Below are positions 40,475 through 49,089 of a stretch of 64,000 bases of DNA, piece by piece (the stretch's first letter is position 1; the number at the start of each line of letters is the position of its first letter). The notes under the pieces are model-generated. The model saw nothing but the letters and a program-made list of their open reading frames with translations. It searched no databases and was not told the origin of the DNA. Origin of the DNA: Streptococcus parasanguinis (GTDB lineage: Bacteria; Bacillota; Bacilli; Lactobacillales; Streptococcaceae); contig NZ_CABFMD010000005.1 in NCBI RefSeq assembly GCF_901875555.1, positions 1 through 64,000 of the forward strand, read 5' to 3'. Position numbers and translations under genes: made by a program.

Positions 40475-40508
40475 AAAAAATGTTGGGCAATTTTACCCAA
40501 CATTTTTT
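40475..40508. terminator. Terminator after the EamA gene
   Basis: AAAAAATGTTGGG and CCCAACATTTTTT form a 13-bp stem. Confidence 0.9.
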
Positions 40509-40561
40509 GATCAGAGAATTCTTCCTTAAAATGGAATGATTGTGAGTTTCATAAAAATAAT

Positions 40562-40662
40562 TTCTTAGAACAAACCTTTCAGTTTGTCCAAGGCACCGCT
40601 GACCATTTCGTTTCCTGAAACCAGCCCTTTTGCTTGTTCAAGATAGTCACCGAGGTTGTCTT
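40562..40662. repeat. 101-bp direct repeat, right copy
   Basis: Partner of 36540-36640, with one mismatch in 101 bp. Here the repeat is part of the intact 61-aa gene. Confidence 0.95.
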
Positions 40663-40750
40663 TGTTGTCTTCTACAAATTTCTTTGCGGCATCGAAATCT
40701 TTCTTTTCGATCATTTCTTTTACTTGATTAAATAAGTTCATTGGATTCAT
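40565..40750 (-). CDS. Small acidic helical protein of unknown function
   Basis: A 61-aa protein, all helical by appearance and rich in Lys, Asp and Glu, with no signal or membrane segment. I do not recognise a named family. I chose the ATG at 40750 (MNPMNLFNQ) with TAGGAG upstream; a longer frame to 40804 lacks a ribosome site. The 3' half is duplicated at 36543-36640. Without the intervening segment, the gene would lie directly beside eno. Confidence 0.75.
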   Translation of the reverse strand: MNPMNLFNQVKEMIEKKDFDAAKKFVEDNKDNLGDYLEQAKGLVSGNEMVSGALDKLKGLF

Positions 40751-40845
40751 GCTTGGATCTCCTAAAATATAATGTATGAAGTCGGGCGTCTGCCGTTTTC
40801 TCATCTATTTAATCATTTTTTGAAAGGTTTGACAACTGAATCGAC

Positions 40846-41856
40846 TTAATGAAAAACGGTACAAACGGCTTCTGGAACGTAAAAGTCATGGGATAATGAA
40901 GATAACCGTCCAGTCGCCGGATCACGTTTGAAAACAGTGGCATTTGGGGAATCCTGGTGGGCAGCAATGAGGTAGTGTTGATCGGGACTGAGGGTGAAAT
41001 CACGAGGATTGAGGCCATCTGTTGGGACAATCTCGATGAGTTTTAAGCTTCCGTCAGCGATCACTTCAAATACAGCAATGGAATTGTGTGCACGATTAGA
41101 GGCATAGAGGAATTTTCCGTCAGCTGAGAGCTTAATGGCGGAAGCCCATTTTTGGCCGTCATAATCTTCAGGGAGGGTTGAAACGGTTTGGAAGTGTTCA
41201 AATTCGCCCATGCCATCATAGAAGAGCACATCAATGGTAGCATTTAATTCATTGATCAGATAAGCGATCTTATGATGGGGATGAAAGACAAGGTGTCGAG
41301 GTCCTGCCCCTGGTGCTGTTTGGTAGTGATGGAGAAGGGTTAGTTTTCCTTGATCGCTAACCTCATAAGTATGCAGGCTATCGGTACCCAAATCACAGGT
41401 AATCAAGTACTGATCTGGTGTTAGATCAGAGAAGTGAACATGGGGACTGGCTTGATTTTCGTGTGGTCCCTTGCCTTCGTGAGTGTCTTGGTCGATGAGG
41501 CTCAGCTGGCCATCGGCTTCTATATTGTAGACGAGGACTTGGCCTTTATGGTAGTTGGCCCCGTAGACGAGTTCGCGTTTGTCATCTACTGAGACGTAAC
41601 AAAGAGGAGCCCCCTCTTCAACAACGTGATTGAGCGGTTGAAAATCTGCTGTGAAACTAGCAATACCACCTTTTCCGTCTTGGGCACCGACACTGTAGAG
41701 ATTCCCTTTTTCTGAAAATGCGATAAAGGTTGGATTAGGCTCAGCTGCCACTAGTTCAAGATCACTCAAGCTCCCTGTTTCAGGGTCAAATTGTGCCTTG
41801 TAGATCCCTTTGGATTCTTTTTTGGTATAGGTTCCGAAATAAATTGATTGAGACAT
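40846..41856 (-). CDS. Lactonase family protein (6-phosphogluconolactonase-like)
   Basis: A 336-aa seven-bladed beta-propeller of the lactonase (YbhE/Pgl) family. Repeated blade motifs are visible, such as GNLYSVGAQDG, PHVHFSDLTPDQ, GPRHLVFHPH and LNPRDFTLSPDQ. The family hydrolyses 6-phosphogluconolactone in the pentose phosphate pathway; the substrate is inferred from family. It stands alone on the minus strand. Confidence 0.85.
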   Translation of the reverse strand: MSQSIYFGTYTKKESKGIYKAQFDPETGSLSDLELVAAEPNPTFIAFSEKGNLYSVGAQDGKGGIASFTADFQPLNHVVEEGAPLCYVSVDDKRELVYGANYHKGQVLVYNIEADGQLSLIDQDTHEGKGPHENQASPHVHFSDLTPDQYLITCDLGTDSLHTYEVSDQGKLTLLHHYQTAPGAGPRHLVFHPHHKIAYLINELNATIDVLFYDGMGEFEHFQTVSTLPEDYDGQKWASAIKLSADGKFLYASNRAHNSIAVFEVIADGSLKLIEIVPTDGLNPRDFTLSPDQHYLIAAHQDSPNATVFKRDPATGRLSSLSHDFYVPEAVCTVFH

Positions 41857-42030
41857 AGGTCACCTCGCTTGATTTGTTAGCTTTATTATATCAAAGCTCC
41901 TATGGGAAGGCAATGACTAGTTGGATGGCGGTAAAATGGCTTCCTTCTTTCTTATTTTGCTAGTTTTTTCGTAACTTCGAGCTCAAAAAATGCTAAAATA
42001 GAAGCATATTGAAATGAAAAGGAGTTTTCT

Positions 42031-43206
42031 GTGGAAAATAAAGAGAAACAGTTTAGTCTATCCTGGTTTTTTAGATGGTTTTTAGATAACAAGGCTATTA
42101 CGGTATTTTTAGTCACTTTACTCTTGGGCTTGAACCTCTTGGTCTTGAGTAAAATTACTTTTATCTTTATTCCGATTTTTGAGTTTGCAGGAGCAGTCAT
42201 GTTGCCTGTCATTATTTCTGGTTTGCTTTATTACCTGCTCAACCCGATCGTTGATTTTCTTGAAAAGAAGGGGCTCAAGCGAATTTTTGCGATTTCCCTT
42301 GTCTTTTTCTTGATCGCTGTGCTCTTGGTTTGGGGGCTTGCAGTGGTGATTCCAGCTGTTCAAAGACAGGTGGTTAGTTTCTTTCATAACTTACCAACTT
42401 ATTTGGAAAAAGCGAATGCCACCATTGATGATTTTCTAGCCAACCGTGTTTCTTCGGATATTAAGCCTCAGTTGGATGAGATGGCTACTCAAATTTCTAA
42501 AAATATTACAGCTTGGGCGAGCACAATTTCGGGCCGTGCGGTCAATTGGGTCAGCAACTTGATCGGAGTTGCTTCACAAGTGATTGTGGCCTTGATCATT
42601 ATGCCTTTTATTGTCTTTTATCTTCTACGAGATGGGAAAAATTTAAAGGGTCACATTGTTCGTTTCTTACCAACCAAGATTCGCAAACCTGCTGAACAAG
42701 TTCTCTCAGATGTCAATACGCAACTTTCCAACTATGTTCGGGGGCAAATCACGGTGGCTATTGTCGTGGCCATTATGTTTATCATCTTCTTTAAGATCAT
42801 TGACTTGCGCTATGCCGTGACACTGGGGATCTCTGCGGGGATTTTGAATTTGATCCCTTACTTGGGTAGTTTTCTAGCCATGTTGCCAGCTCTAGTGTTG
42901 GGCTTGGTGGCAGGACCGGAAATGTTTATTAAGGTCTTGATTGTATTTGCCGTGGAGCAAACCATTGAAGGACGTTTTGTATCACCTTTGGTTTTGGGAA
43001 GCCAGTTGAATATCCATCCAATCACCATTTTATTTGTCTTATTGACATCAGGTTCGATGTTTGGGATCTGGGGCGTTTTCCTTGGGATTCCAGTCTATGC
43101 GTCTGCCAAGGTGGTGATCGGAGCCATTTTTGAATGGTACAAGGAAGTCAGTGGTTTGTACGAAGAAGAGCATGAAATAGTAGAGGAAAAACACAGTGAG
43201 TCATAG
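42031..43206 (+). CDS. AI-2E family (UPF0118) transporter
   Basis: A 391-aa membrane protein with about eight helices matching the AI-2 exporter/UPF0118 family, including the conserved LIPYLGSFLAMLP and GIWGVFLGIPVYA blocks. Members move diverse solutes (AI-2, Na+/H+), so the name is only a family label. It starts with GTG after AAAAGGAG. The C-terminal 11 bp overlap the TPR gene, so the two are coupled. Confidence 0.87.
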   Translation: MENKEKQFSLSWFFRWFLDNKAITVFLVTLLLGLNLLVLSKITFIFIPIFEFAGAVMLPVIISGLLYYLLNPIVDFLEKKGLKRIFAISLVFFLIAVLLVWGLAVVIPAVQRQVVSFFHNLPTYLEKANATIDDFLANRVSSDIKPQLDEMATQISKNITAWASTISGRAVNWVSNLIGVASQVIVALIIMPFIVFYLLRDGKNLKGHIVRFLPTKIRKPAEQVLSDVNTQLSNYVRGQITVAIVVAIMFIIFFKIIDLRYAVTLGISAGILNLIPYLGSFLAMLPALVLGLVAGPEMFIKVLIVFAVEQTIEGRFVSPLVLGSQLNIHPITILFVLLTSGSMFGIWGVFLGIPVYASAKVVIGAIFEWYKEVSGLYEEEHEIVEEKHSES

Positions 43207-44425
43207 TCAACAAATGGTAGAGGCTCTTGAAAAGCAAGAGCTAAATGAAGCTGAAGAACAATTTCAAAAAGCCTTGTTAGAGGATGATCAGGAAGAGCTA
43301 TTAGATTTGGGGCAATACCTTGAAAGCATTGGATTTTATCCTCAAGCGAGAGAAGTCTATGAACAAATTGCAGAAACTTATCCAGAAGTGTATCTGAGTT
43401 TGGCGACTATTCTGGCAGAGGATGGTCAGACGGATCAGGCTTTTGCTTATTTGGAAGAAATTGGTCCGGAATCGAACTGGTATGTGGCCAGTCTCTTGGT
43501 GAAGGCCGATCTCTATCAGCTGGAAGGTTTAGCGGACGTTGCGCGTGAAAAATTGGTCGAGGCAGCCAGCCTCTCGGATGATCCCATTATTCAATTAGGG
43601 CTTGCAGAGATCGATCTGGAATTGGAACATTACCAAGAAGCTATTCAAGAATATGCCCAGTTGGACAATCGGGAAATCTTGGAAGCGACAGGAATTTCTA
43701 CTTATCAAAGGATTGGGTTTGCCTATGCCAATCTTGGTAAGTTCGAAGCGGCTGTGCCCTTCTTAGAGAAAGCTTTAGAAATTGAGTTTGATGACCAGAT
43801 TGCTTATGAATTAGCGACTTTATTGTCCGACCAAGAAGAATACCAAAAAGCCCTGATCTACTTCAAACAAATTGACACTTTGTCGCCTGATTTTGAAGGC
43901 TATGAGTACGGGTATGCCTTGGCCTTGCAGGCAGAAAATGATCGCGAAAAAGCGTTTGAGATTGCCAAACAAGGAATTGAGAAGAATCCCTTTGATGCAC
44001 AGTTGAAGCTCTTGGCTTCTCAGCTTTCATATGAATTGCACCAGCCAGAGCAAGCAGAGGCTTATCTCTTAGAAGCCAAAGAAGTGGCGGAGGATCTAGA
44101 AGAAATTGCTCTACGTCTGACTACCCTGTATCTGGAGCAGGAACGTTTTGACGAAGTCTTAGATTGGCAACATGAAGAAATTGAAACGGTTGTCACTCGT
44201 TGGAATATTGCCCGTGCCTTGGCTGCTTTAGAGAAAACAGAGGAGGCGGTCTCTGCCTACCAAGAGCTTTATGAAGACTTGAAGGACAATCCAGAATTCC
44301 TCGAAGCGTATGTTTATCTGTTGCGTGAGGCTGGAGATCTGGTAAGGGCGCGTGAAGTAGCAAATCAGTATTTGGCGATTGTGCCAGACGATGTGCAGAT
44401 GCAGTCCATCTATGATGGTTTATAA
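43196..44425 (+). CDS. Tetratricopeptide repeat protein
   Basis: A 409-aa acidic, all-helical protein with about ten TPR-like repeats, clearest at AYANLGKFEAAVPFLEKAL and in the paired helices around 60-330. No membrane segment is seen; it is probably a cytosolic scaffold. GTG at 43196 has GAGGA 8 nt upstream; an ATG 18 nt downstream (43214) is the alternative. It overlaps the AI-2E gene, suggesting a shared role that I cannot define. Confidence 0.85.
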   Translation: MSHSQQMVEALEKQELNEAEEQFQKALLEDDQEELLDLGQYLESIGFYPQAREVYEQIAETYPEVYLSLATILAEDGQTDQAFAYLEEIGPESNWYVASLLVKADLYQLEGLADVAREKLVEAASLSDDPIIQLGLAEIDLELEHYQEAIQEYAQLDNREILEATGISTYQRIGFAYANLGKFEAAVPFLEKALEIEFDDQIAYELATLLSDQEEYQKALIYFKQIDTLSPDFEGYEYGYALALQAENDREKAFEIAKQGIEKNPFDAQLKLLASQLSYELHQPEQAEAYLLEAKEVAEDLEEIALRLTTLYLEQERFDEVLDWQHEEIETVVTRWNIARALAALEKTEEAVSAYQELYEDLKDNPEFLEAYVYLLREAGDLVRAREVANQYLAIVPDDVQMQSIYDGL

Positions 44426-44459
44426 GAAAAACTAACTAGTGAAGTTTTGGGACAGTTTG

Positions 44460-44468
44460 TGGTATACT
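44460..44468 (+). promoter_or_regulatory. Extended -10 of alsD
   Basis: TGG-TATACT (TATACT at 44463-44468), 28 nt before the alsD start. Confidence 0.6.
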
Positions 44469-44495
44469 GGTAGAAGATAGAATGAGGAGAGAAAC

Positions 44496-45212
44496 ATGGA
44501 ACCAGTGAAACTTTTTCAATACAATACCTTGGGGGCCCTGATGGCTGGCCTTTACGGGGGATCCTTTACCATCGGAGAACTTTTAGAACATGGAGATCTG
44601 GGAGTAGGAACGCTTGATTCTATTGATGGTGAGTTGATCGTGCTAGATGGCAAGGCTTATCAGGCCAAGGGATCGGGCGACCATCCTGAAATTGTCGAAG
44701 TTTCTCAGGATGCTAAAGTTCCTTATGCAGCAGTCGTTCCCCACCAAGCTGAGGTGATTTTCCGCCAACGCTTTGAAATGACAGATGAGGAATTAGAAGC
44801 CCGTATTGAGTCTTATTATGATGGCGAAAATCTTTTCCGCTCCATTAAGATTCATGGTGACTTTGCCAAGATGCATGTCCGCATGATTCCAAAATCCACA
44901 CCAGAGATGAAGTTTGCAGAGGTTGCAACCCATCAGCCAGAGTATACACGCGAAAACGTGACGGGAACCATCGTCGGTTTTTGGACACCTGAGATTTTCC
45001 ATGGCGTGAGTGTGGCTGGTTATCATTTGCACTTTATTTCGGATGACCATACCTTTGGTGGCCATGTGATGGATTTTGTGATTACAGAAGGGATCGTAGA
45101 AGTAGGAGCGATTGATCAGCTGGATCAACGATTCCCAGTTCAAGATCGTCAGTACCTCTTTGCCAAATTCAATGTCGATGAGGTCAAAGAAGACATCAAT
45201 AAAGCAGAATAA
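44496..45212 (+). CDS. alsD: Acetolactate decarboxylase
   Basis: A 238-aa enzyme that decarboxylates acetolactate to acetoin, balancing pyruvate and pH. The zinc site is visible as YHLHF plus GGHV near residues 175-195, and the N-terminal TLGALMAGLYGG matches the family. AGGAG lies upstream. No acetolactate synthase gene is adjacent. It is followed by a perfect terminator and a 301-bp repeat. Confidence 0.93.
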   Translation: MEPVKLFQYNTLGALMAGLYGGSFTIGELLEHGDLGVGTLDSIDGELIVLDGKAYQAKGSGDHPEIVEVSQDAKVPYAAVVPHQAEVIFRQRFEMTDEELEARIESYYDGENLFRSIKIHGDFAKMHVRMIPKSTPEMKFAEVATHQPEYTRENVTGTIVGFWTPEIFHGVSVAGYHLHFISDDHTFGGHVMDFVITEGIVEVGAIDQLDQRFPVQDRQYLFAKFNVDEVKEDINKAE

Positions 45213-45236
45213 AAGGTTGAGCGTCGCTCAACCTTT
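45212..45236 (+). terminator. Terminator after alsD
   Basis: AAAGGTTGAGC and GCTCAACCTTT form a perfect 11-bp stem with a GTC loop. Confidence 0.85.
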
Positions 45237-45260
45237 CGTATTGAAGATAATGTTATTTAA

Positions 45261-45561
45261 GAAACTTTCCTTAGGTGAGAACGGACGTCAGCGAACTTCA
45301 AAGAAGTTCCATGACAAATTAAGATACAGAGGGCGTTTGCGGATAAAGTCAAAATAGGAAGTTTGACGCAGAATCTTTCTATTCTAGGAGAACTTATCTT
45401 TTTGACAAAATCCGCAGCCCGAGTTCAATTAGTTTTGGACCCCTTCGCTTTTATATTTCTAGGCTTAGGCTAAAACAGTTCCCCGAACTGTTTTACTCCC
45501 AAAACTCCCGAGTGCTAGAATCAAGATTGTTTCTAGCACTTTTCTCACGGCGGAAAGTTTC
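45261..45561. repeat. 301-bp structured repeat, copy 1
   Basis: It begins GAAACTTTCC and ends GGAAAGTTTC (perfect 10-bp terminal inverted repeats). Internal hairpins include GAACTTC/GAAGTTC, AAAACAGTTC/GAACTGTTTT (45472-45494) and GTGCTAGAA/TTCTAGCAC near the right end. It aligns with 53884-54184 over its full length without gaps, with about 23 differences. There is no coding frame. I do not recognise a named element. Confidence 0.9.
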
Positions 45562-45640
45562 AATATATATTGAATGAGCCTAAAAGTAGACCTCATTTTA
45601 TTTTTTCAACATACTTAGAACAGTTTGTATACATTCTAAA

Positions 45641-45815
45641 GAGGCTGGGACAAAAGTCCTAGCCTCTCAATTTTCTTTGGATTTTCAAGCAAGACGCAGT
45701 GGTTGAGTGGGCTCTACTACGCTAATTTCATCAGCTTTTACAGCCCTACTCAACTGTGCGGAGGTGGGACGACGAAATCGAATTCTAACGAATTACCGAT
45801 TTCTGTCCCACTCTC
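45641..45815. repeat. ~174-bp structured intergenic repeat, copy B
   Basis: Nearly identical to 36307-36480, with the same three hairpins. It fills the space between the 301-bp repeat and the convergent rqcH gene. Confidence 0.85.
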
Positions 45816-45829
45816 TTTTATTTTTGAAA

Positions 45830-47491
45830 TCAGTCTGTTAGTTTCATGGCTTTGATTTTTTCTTCTTCTGGGGTAACCCGCAGAGTTTTCTGGCCGGTAT
45901 AGGTCACAAAGCCTGGTTTTCCGCCGGTTGGTTTATTGAGTTTCTTGGCTTCGATCATATCTACTTGGACTAGGTTTGACAGCCGGGCCTTGGAGTAGTA
46001 GGCGGCCAATTCTGCAGCGTCGGTCTTCACTTCATCCGTCGGATCGAGATTTCCTGTAATGACGACGTGGCTGCCTGGGATATCTTTGGCATGGAACCAG
46101 AGTTCGTCTTTTTTAGCGATCTTAAAGGTCAGTTCATCGTTTTGGAGATTGTTGCGCCCAACTAAAATAATGGTTTTGCCATCACTAGCCAGGTATTTTT
46201 CTGGTTTTTTCCGTTTGTGAATTTTTTCTCGGTGGCGCCGTTTGATAAAGCCAGTCTGGATCAACTCTTCACGAATCTCGGCAACTTCAGCTAGGCTCGC
46301 TTGAGAAAGGGCTGTTTCAACCGTTTCCAGATAGGAAATGGTTTCCTTGGTTTCTTGAATGAGGATGGTCAAATGTTTGACGGCTTCCTTTAATTTCTGG
46401 TAGCGTTTGAAGTAGCGTTGGGCATTTTGGTTGGGCGTTAGAGCCTTGTTGAGTTGGATGGTGATCGGTTCGTTGGTATAGTAGTTATCCAAAACCACCT
46501 GGTCTTGGTCGTTTGGCACTTGGTGGAGGAAGGTTGTCAGCAATTCCCCTTTTTGGCGAAACTCTTCGGCATTGTCGGTCGCTGCCAACTCCGCTTCTTG
46601 TTTGGCTAATTTTTTTCGGTTCTTTTCAAGATCGTTTTCGACCTTCCGGATCAATTCGCTGGCCTGTTGTTGCACCCGATCGCGCTCAGCCTTGTCTCGG
46701 TAATAGTCATCTAGCAGATCTGAAAGTGTCTCAAACGTTTGACTGGTCGCATCTGCAAAGGGGATAGCAGAGAAGGATTTGGTCGTTAGGCGAGGCTCAG
46801 AAGGTGTTTTGAAAAAGGTACGGAAGGTCTTTAATTTTTCATCGGATTCAAGTCTCTTGGCTAATTCTTGGGCAGTATCTCGACCAAGACCTTGAAAGCA
46901 TTTTTGAAGGTTTTTAGGGCTCAACTCTTCCTTGTGAAGAAGGGCAAAAAGGGCTTCATTCTTGATTGTAAAAGGATTGACCGCGTTAGTTTTTGGAGGT
47001 GCAATATAGGTAGAGCCGGGGAGAATGGTCCGATAACTATTTTGTGAGAAGCCGACATGTTTGATGGCTTCGATGATTTTATTGCTGGTCCGGTCTAGGA
47101 GAATAATATTACTGTGCTTTCCCATGATTTCGATCATGAGGCTGACAGAGATGGCATCTCCAATTTCGTTTTTATTGGAAACACGGATTTCGAGAATCCG
47201 GTCGTTCTCTAATTGCTCGATCCCTTCAATGACGGCGCCCTGAAGATACTTGCGCATGACCATGATAAAGGTGTTGGGAAAGGCAGGATTTTCAAAGTTG
47301 GTCTGGGTCAGTTGGATCCGCCCGAAAACAGAATGGGCAGAGAGCAAGAGTTTTTGGTTTTTCCGATTGCCTCGGACTTGGAGTACCAATTCCTGCTCGA
47401 AGGGTTGATTAATTTTTTGAATGCGTCCACTTAGGAGTTGAACCTTCAATTCTTGCACCATATGGTGTAAAAAAAATCCATCAAAAGACAT
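45830..47491 (-). CDS. rqcH: RqcH/PavA (Rqc2 homologue, fibronectin-binding NFACT protein)
   Basis: A 553-aa NFACT protein. The N-terminal NFACT-N domain begins MSFDGFFLHHMV, two long coiled-coil arms lie in the middle, and the C-terminal NFACT-R domain has DELWFHAKDIPGSHVV. Bacterial RqcH elongates nascent chains on obstructed 50S subunits with alanine tails; in streptococci the protein (PavA) is also reported as a fibronectin-binding virulence factor. I chose the ATG at 47491 with GAGGA upstream; the frame extends 5 codons further without support. Confidence 0.93.
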   Translation of the reverse strand: MSFDGFFLHHMVQELKVQLLSGRIQKINQPFEQELVLQVRGNRKNQKLLLSAHSVFGRIQLTQTNFENPAFPNTFIMVMRKYLQGAVIEGIEQLENDRILEIRVSNKNEIGDAISVSLMIEIMGKHSNIILLDRTSNKIIEAIKHVGFSQNSYRTILPGSTYIAPPKTNAVNPFTIKNEALFALLHKEELSPKNLQKCFQGLGRDTAQELAKRLESDEKLKTFRTFFKTPSEPRLTTKSFSAIPFADATSQTFETLSDLLDDYYRDKAERDRVQQQASELIRKVENDLEKNRKKLAKQEAELAATDNAEEFRQKGELLTTFLHQVPNDQDQVVLDNYYTNEPITIQLNKALTPNQNAQRYFKRYQKLKEAVKHLTILIQETKETISYLETVETALSQASLAEVAEIREELIQTGFIKRRHREKIHKRKKPEKYLASDGKTIILVGRNNLQNDELTFKIAKKDELWFHAKDIPGSHVVITGNLDPTDEVKTDAAELAAYYSKARLSNLVQVDMIEAKKLNKPTGGKPGFVTYTGQKTLRVTPEEEKIKAMKLTD

Positions 47492-47594
47492 GGGATTCCT
47501 CATCATTCTAGCGTTTATTTTAGTAAATTATATCAAAATTAGAGCGGAAAGCCCAGAGAGAAGATGGGGACTAGTAAGAAAATGAATCAGAAAA

Positions 47595-47608
47595 TGCGAA
47601 CGTTTTCA
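47595..47608. promoter_or_regulatory. Candidate CcpA cre site
   Basis: TGCGAACGTTTTCA matches the cre consensus TGNAANCGNNNNCA at all fixed positions except one (G at position 4). It lies 19 bp upstream of the -35 of the trpX transcription unit. Confidence 0.45.
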
Positions 47609-47627
47609 AAAAAATGCAGAAAAAGTA

Positions 47628-47656
47628 TTGACATTTTTGAAAGAAAACTTTAAAAT
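47628..47656 (+). promoter_or_regulatory. Promoter of the T-box/trpX unit
   Basis: TTGACA (47628-47633), a 17-nt spacer and TAAAAT (47651-47656). Confidence 0.75.
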
Positions 47657-47689
47657 GTAAGAAATTAGAAAAGTAGTAAATGAAAGTTT

Positions 47690-47880
47690 CAAGAGAGCCC
47701 ACGGTTGCTGAGAGTGGGTAACGGCAGTTTATGAAATTGGACTAATGATAAGATGAATTTGAAACAATAAAAATTCGGTTGGCACACCTTATCGTGCAAC
47801 TTGTTGTTAGACAAGACTGAGATATGGGAGGAGACTATCTTTTTCCCATAAGTGAGGTGGCACCGCGATGACACGTCCTC
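47690..47880 (+). ncRNA. T-box riboswitch, tryptophan type
   Basis: The T-box sequence GAGGTGGCACCGCG (47854 onward) precedes a terminator. Upstream, the specifier region GAAATTGGACT carries the codon TGG (47738-47740) followed by ACT, as in the Phe T-box below. Uncharged tRNA(Trp) would promote read-through into trpX. Specificity is inferred from the codon. Confidence 0.85.
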
Positions 47881-47914
47881 ACATAGCTTTTGCTATGTGT
47901 GGGCGTGTTTTTTG
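47871..47914 (+). terminator. T-box terminator before trpX
   Basis: CACATAGC/GCTATGTG plus outer ACACG/CGTGT pairing, followed by a T run. Confidence 0.85.
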
Positions 47915-47939
47915 TTTTAGATGAGAAGGGAGAAAAGAT

Positions 47940-47969
47940 ATGAAGAAACGATGGCGTCGCAGCCTTTAG
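47940..47969 (+). CDS. Possible 9-codon leader peptide upstream of trpX
   Basis: ATG at 47940 opens the tiny frame MKKRWRRSL-stop. GAAGGGAG lies 6-8 nt upstream, a better ribosome site than that of trpX itself. It lies between the T-box terminator and trpX, and contains one Trp and five basic residues. It could be a regulatory leader, the remnant of a lost gene start, or chance. Confidence 0.35.
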   Translation: MKKRWRRSL

Positions 47970-48009
47970 AAAACTGTAAAGAAGAATAAAAAAAGTAGAG
48001 GTAGAAAAC

Positions 48010-49011
48010 ATGAAAAATAAACGCTTAATGGGAATTATTGGTTTGATTGCAGTAGCAGTCATTGGGACAGCGATCTATTCTGCGACAGCAGGTAAAGACA
48101 ACAAGGCAGCAACTAGCAATGAAAAGGCCAAAGTTGGGGTCTTGCAGTTGGTCAGCCACCCTTCTCTTGATTTGATCTACAAGGGGATTCAAGATGGCTT
48201 AGCTGAAGAAGGTTATGACAAAGACAAAGTGGACATTGATTTCCTCAATGCAGAAGGCGACCAAAACAAGGTTGCAACCATGAGTAAACAATTGGTAGAC
48301 AAGGATAACCAAGTCTTGATTGGGATTGCAACCCCATCTGCTCAAGGTTTGGCTAGTGCTACAAAAGACAAACCAATCGTTATGGGAGCTGTCACCGATC
48401 CGGTCGGCGCGAACTTGGTCAAAGATTTGAAGAAACCAGGTGGCAATATCACAGGGGTATCTGACCATAATCCAACGGAGCAACAGTTGAAATTGATCAA
48501 AGAGTTGACTCCAAACGTAAAAACAATCGGGGTTCTCTACTCAACCAGTGAAGACAATTCCAAATCTCAAGTTGAAGAATTTACAAAATTAGCAGAAAAA
48601 GCAGGCTACAAGGTCGTTCCATATTCAGTCCCTTCAACAAATGAAATTGCTTCTACCGTATCTGTTATGTCAGGCAAAGTCGATGCCATTTGGGTTCCAA
48701 TCGACAATACCATTGCTTCAGCCTTCTCTACGGTTGTCGAAGCAAACAAAACAGCTAAAAAACCAATCTTCCCAAGTGCGACAGCTATGGTGGAAGCAGG
48801 TGGTCTTGGTTCAGTCGTTGTTGATCAACACGATCTTGGAGTGGCAACTGGTAAAATGGCTGCCAAGATCTTAAAAGGTCAAAAACCAGCAGATACACCT
48901 GTTGAAATCTTCTCAAACGGTAAGTCTGTCATCAACAAAAGGGTCGCAGATGAATTGGGCATTACTATTCCAGAATCTGTCTTGAAAGATGCTGGACAAG
49001 TCATTAAATAA
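48010..49011 (+). CDS. trpX: Tryptophan-type ABC transporter substrate-binding protein
   Basis: A 333-aa type-1 periplasmic-binding-fold protein (ABC_sub_bind family). A single hydrophobic N-terminal segment (about 6-25) lacks a lipobox Cys, so it is probably membrane-anchored by an uncleaved signal. HPSLDLIYKGIQDGL and VPIDNTIASAFSTV match the pneumococcal protein usually encoded with a permease and an ATPase. Neither is present here: the next gene is a ParB-like protein. The Trp T-box upstream supports tryptophan as ligand. Confidence 0.9.
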   Translation: MKNKRLMGIIGLIAVAVIGTAIYSATAGKDNKAATSNEKAKVGVLQLVSHPSLDLIYKGIQDGLAEEGYDKDKVDIDFLNAEGDQNKVATMSKQLVDKDNQVLIGIATPSAQGLASATKDKPIVMGAVTDPVGANLVKDLKKPGGNITGVSDHNPTEQQLKLIKELTPNVKTIGVLYSTSEDNSKSQVEEFTKLAEKAGYKVVPYSVPSTNEIASTVSVMSGKVDAIWVPIDNTIASAFSTVVEANKTAKKPIFPSATAMVEAGGLGSVVVDQHDLGVATGKMAAKILKGQKPADTPVEIFSNGKSVINKRVADELGITIPESVLKDAGQVIK

Positions 49012-49089
49012 AAACCAAATGAATAAGAAGAATGGAAGGGGAATTTGGCTTTGGCAGGTCTTTCAATCGGGACCTTTGAGGAGAAAGAA

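Noticed and set aside
45261..45561. Target-site duplication around the 301-bp repeat
   Set aside because: Flanks at both copies are AT-rich but do not form a convincing direct duplication, so I do not claim recent transposition.
49045..49089. Remnant of the missing trp permease before the ParB-like gene
   Set aside because: The 15 in-frame codons have no clear similarity to a permease that I can recall; too short to support.
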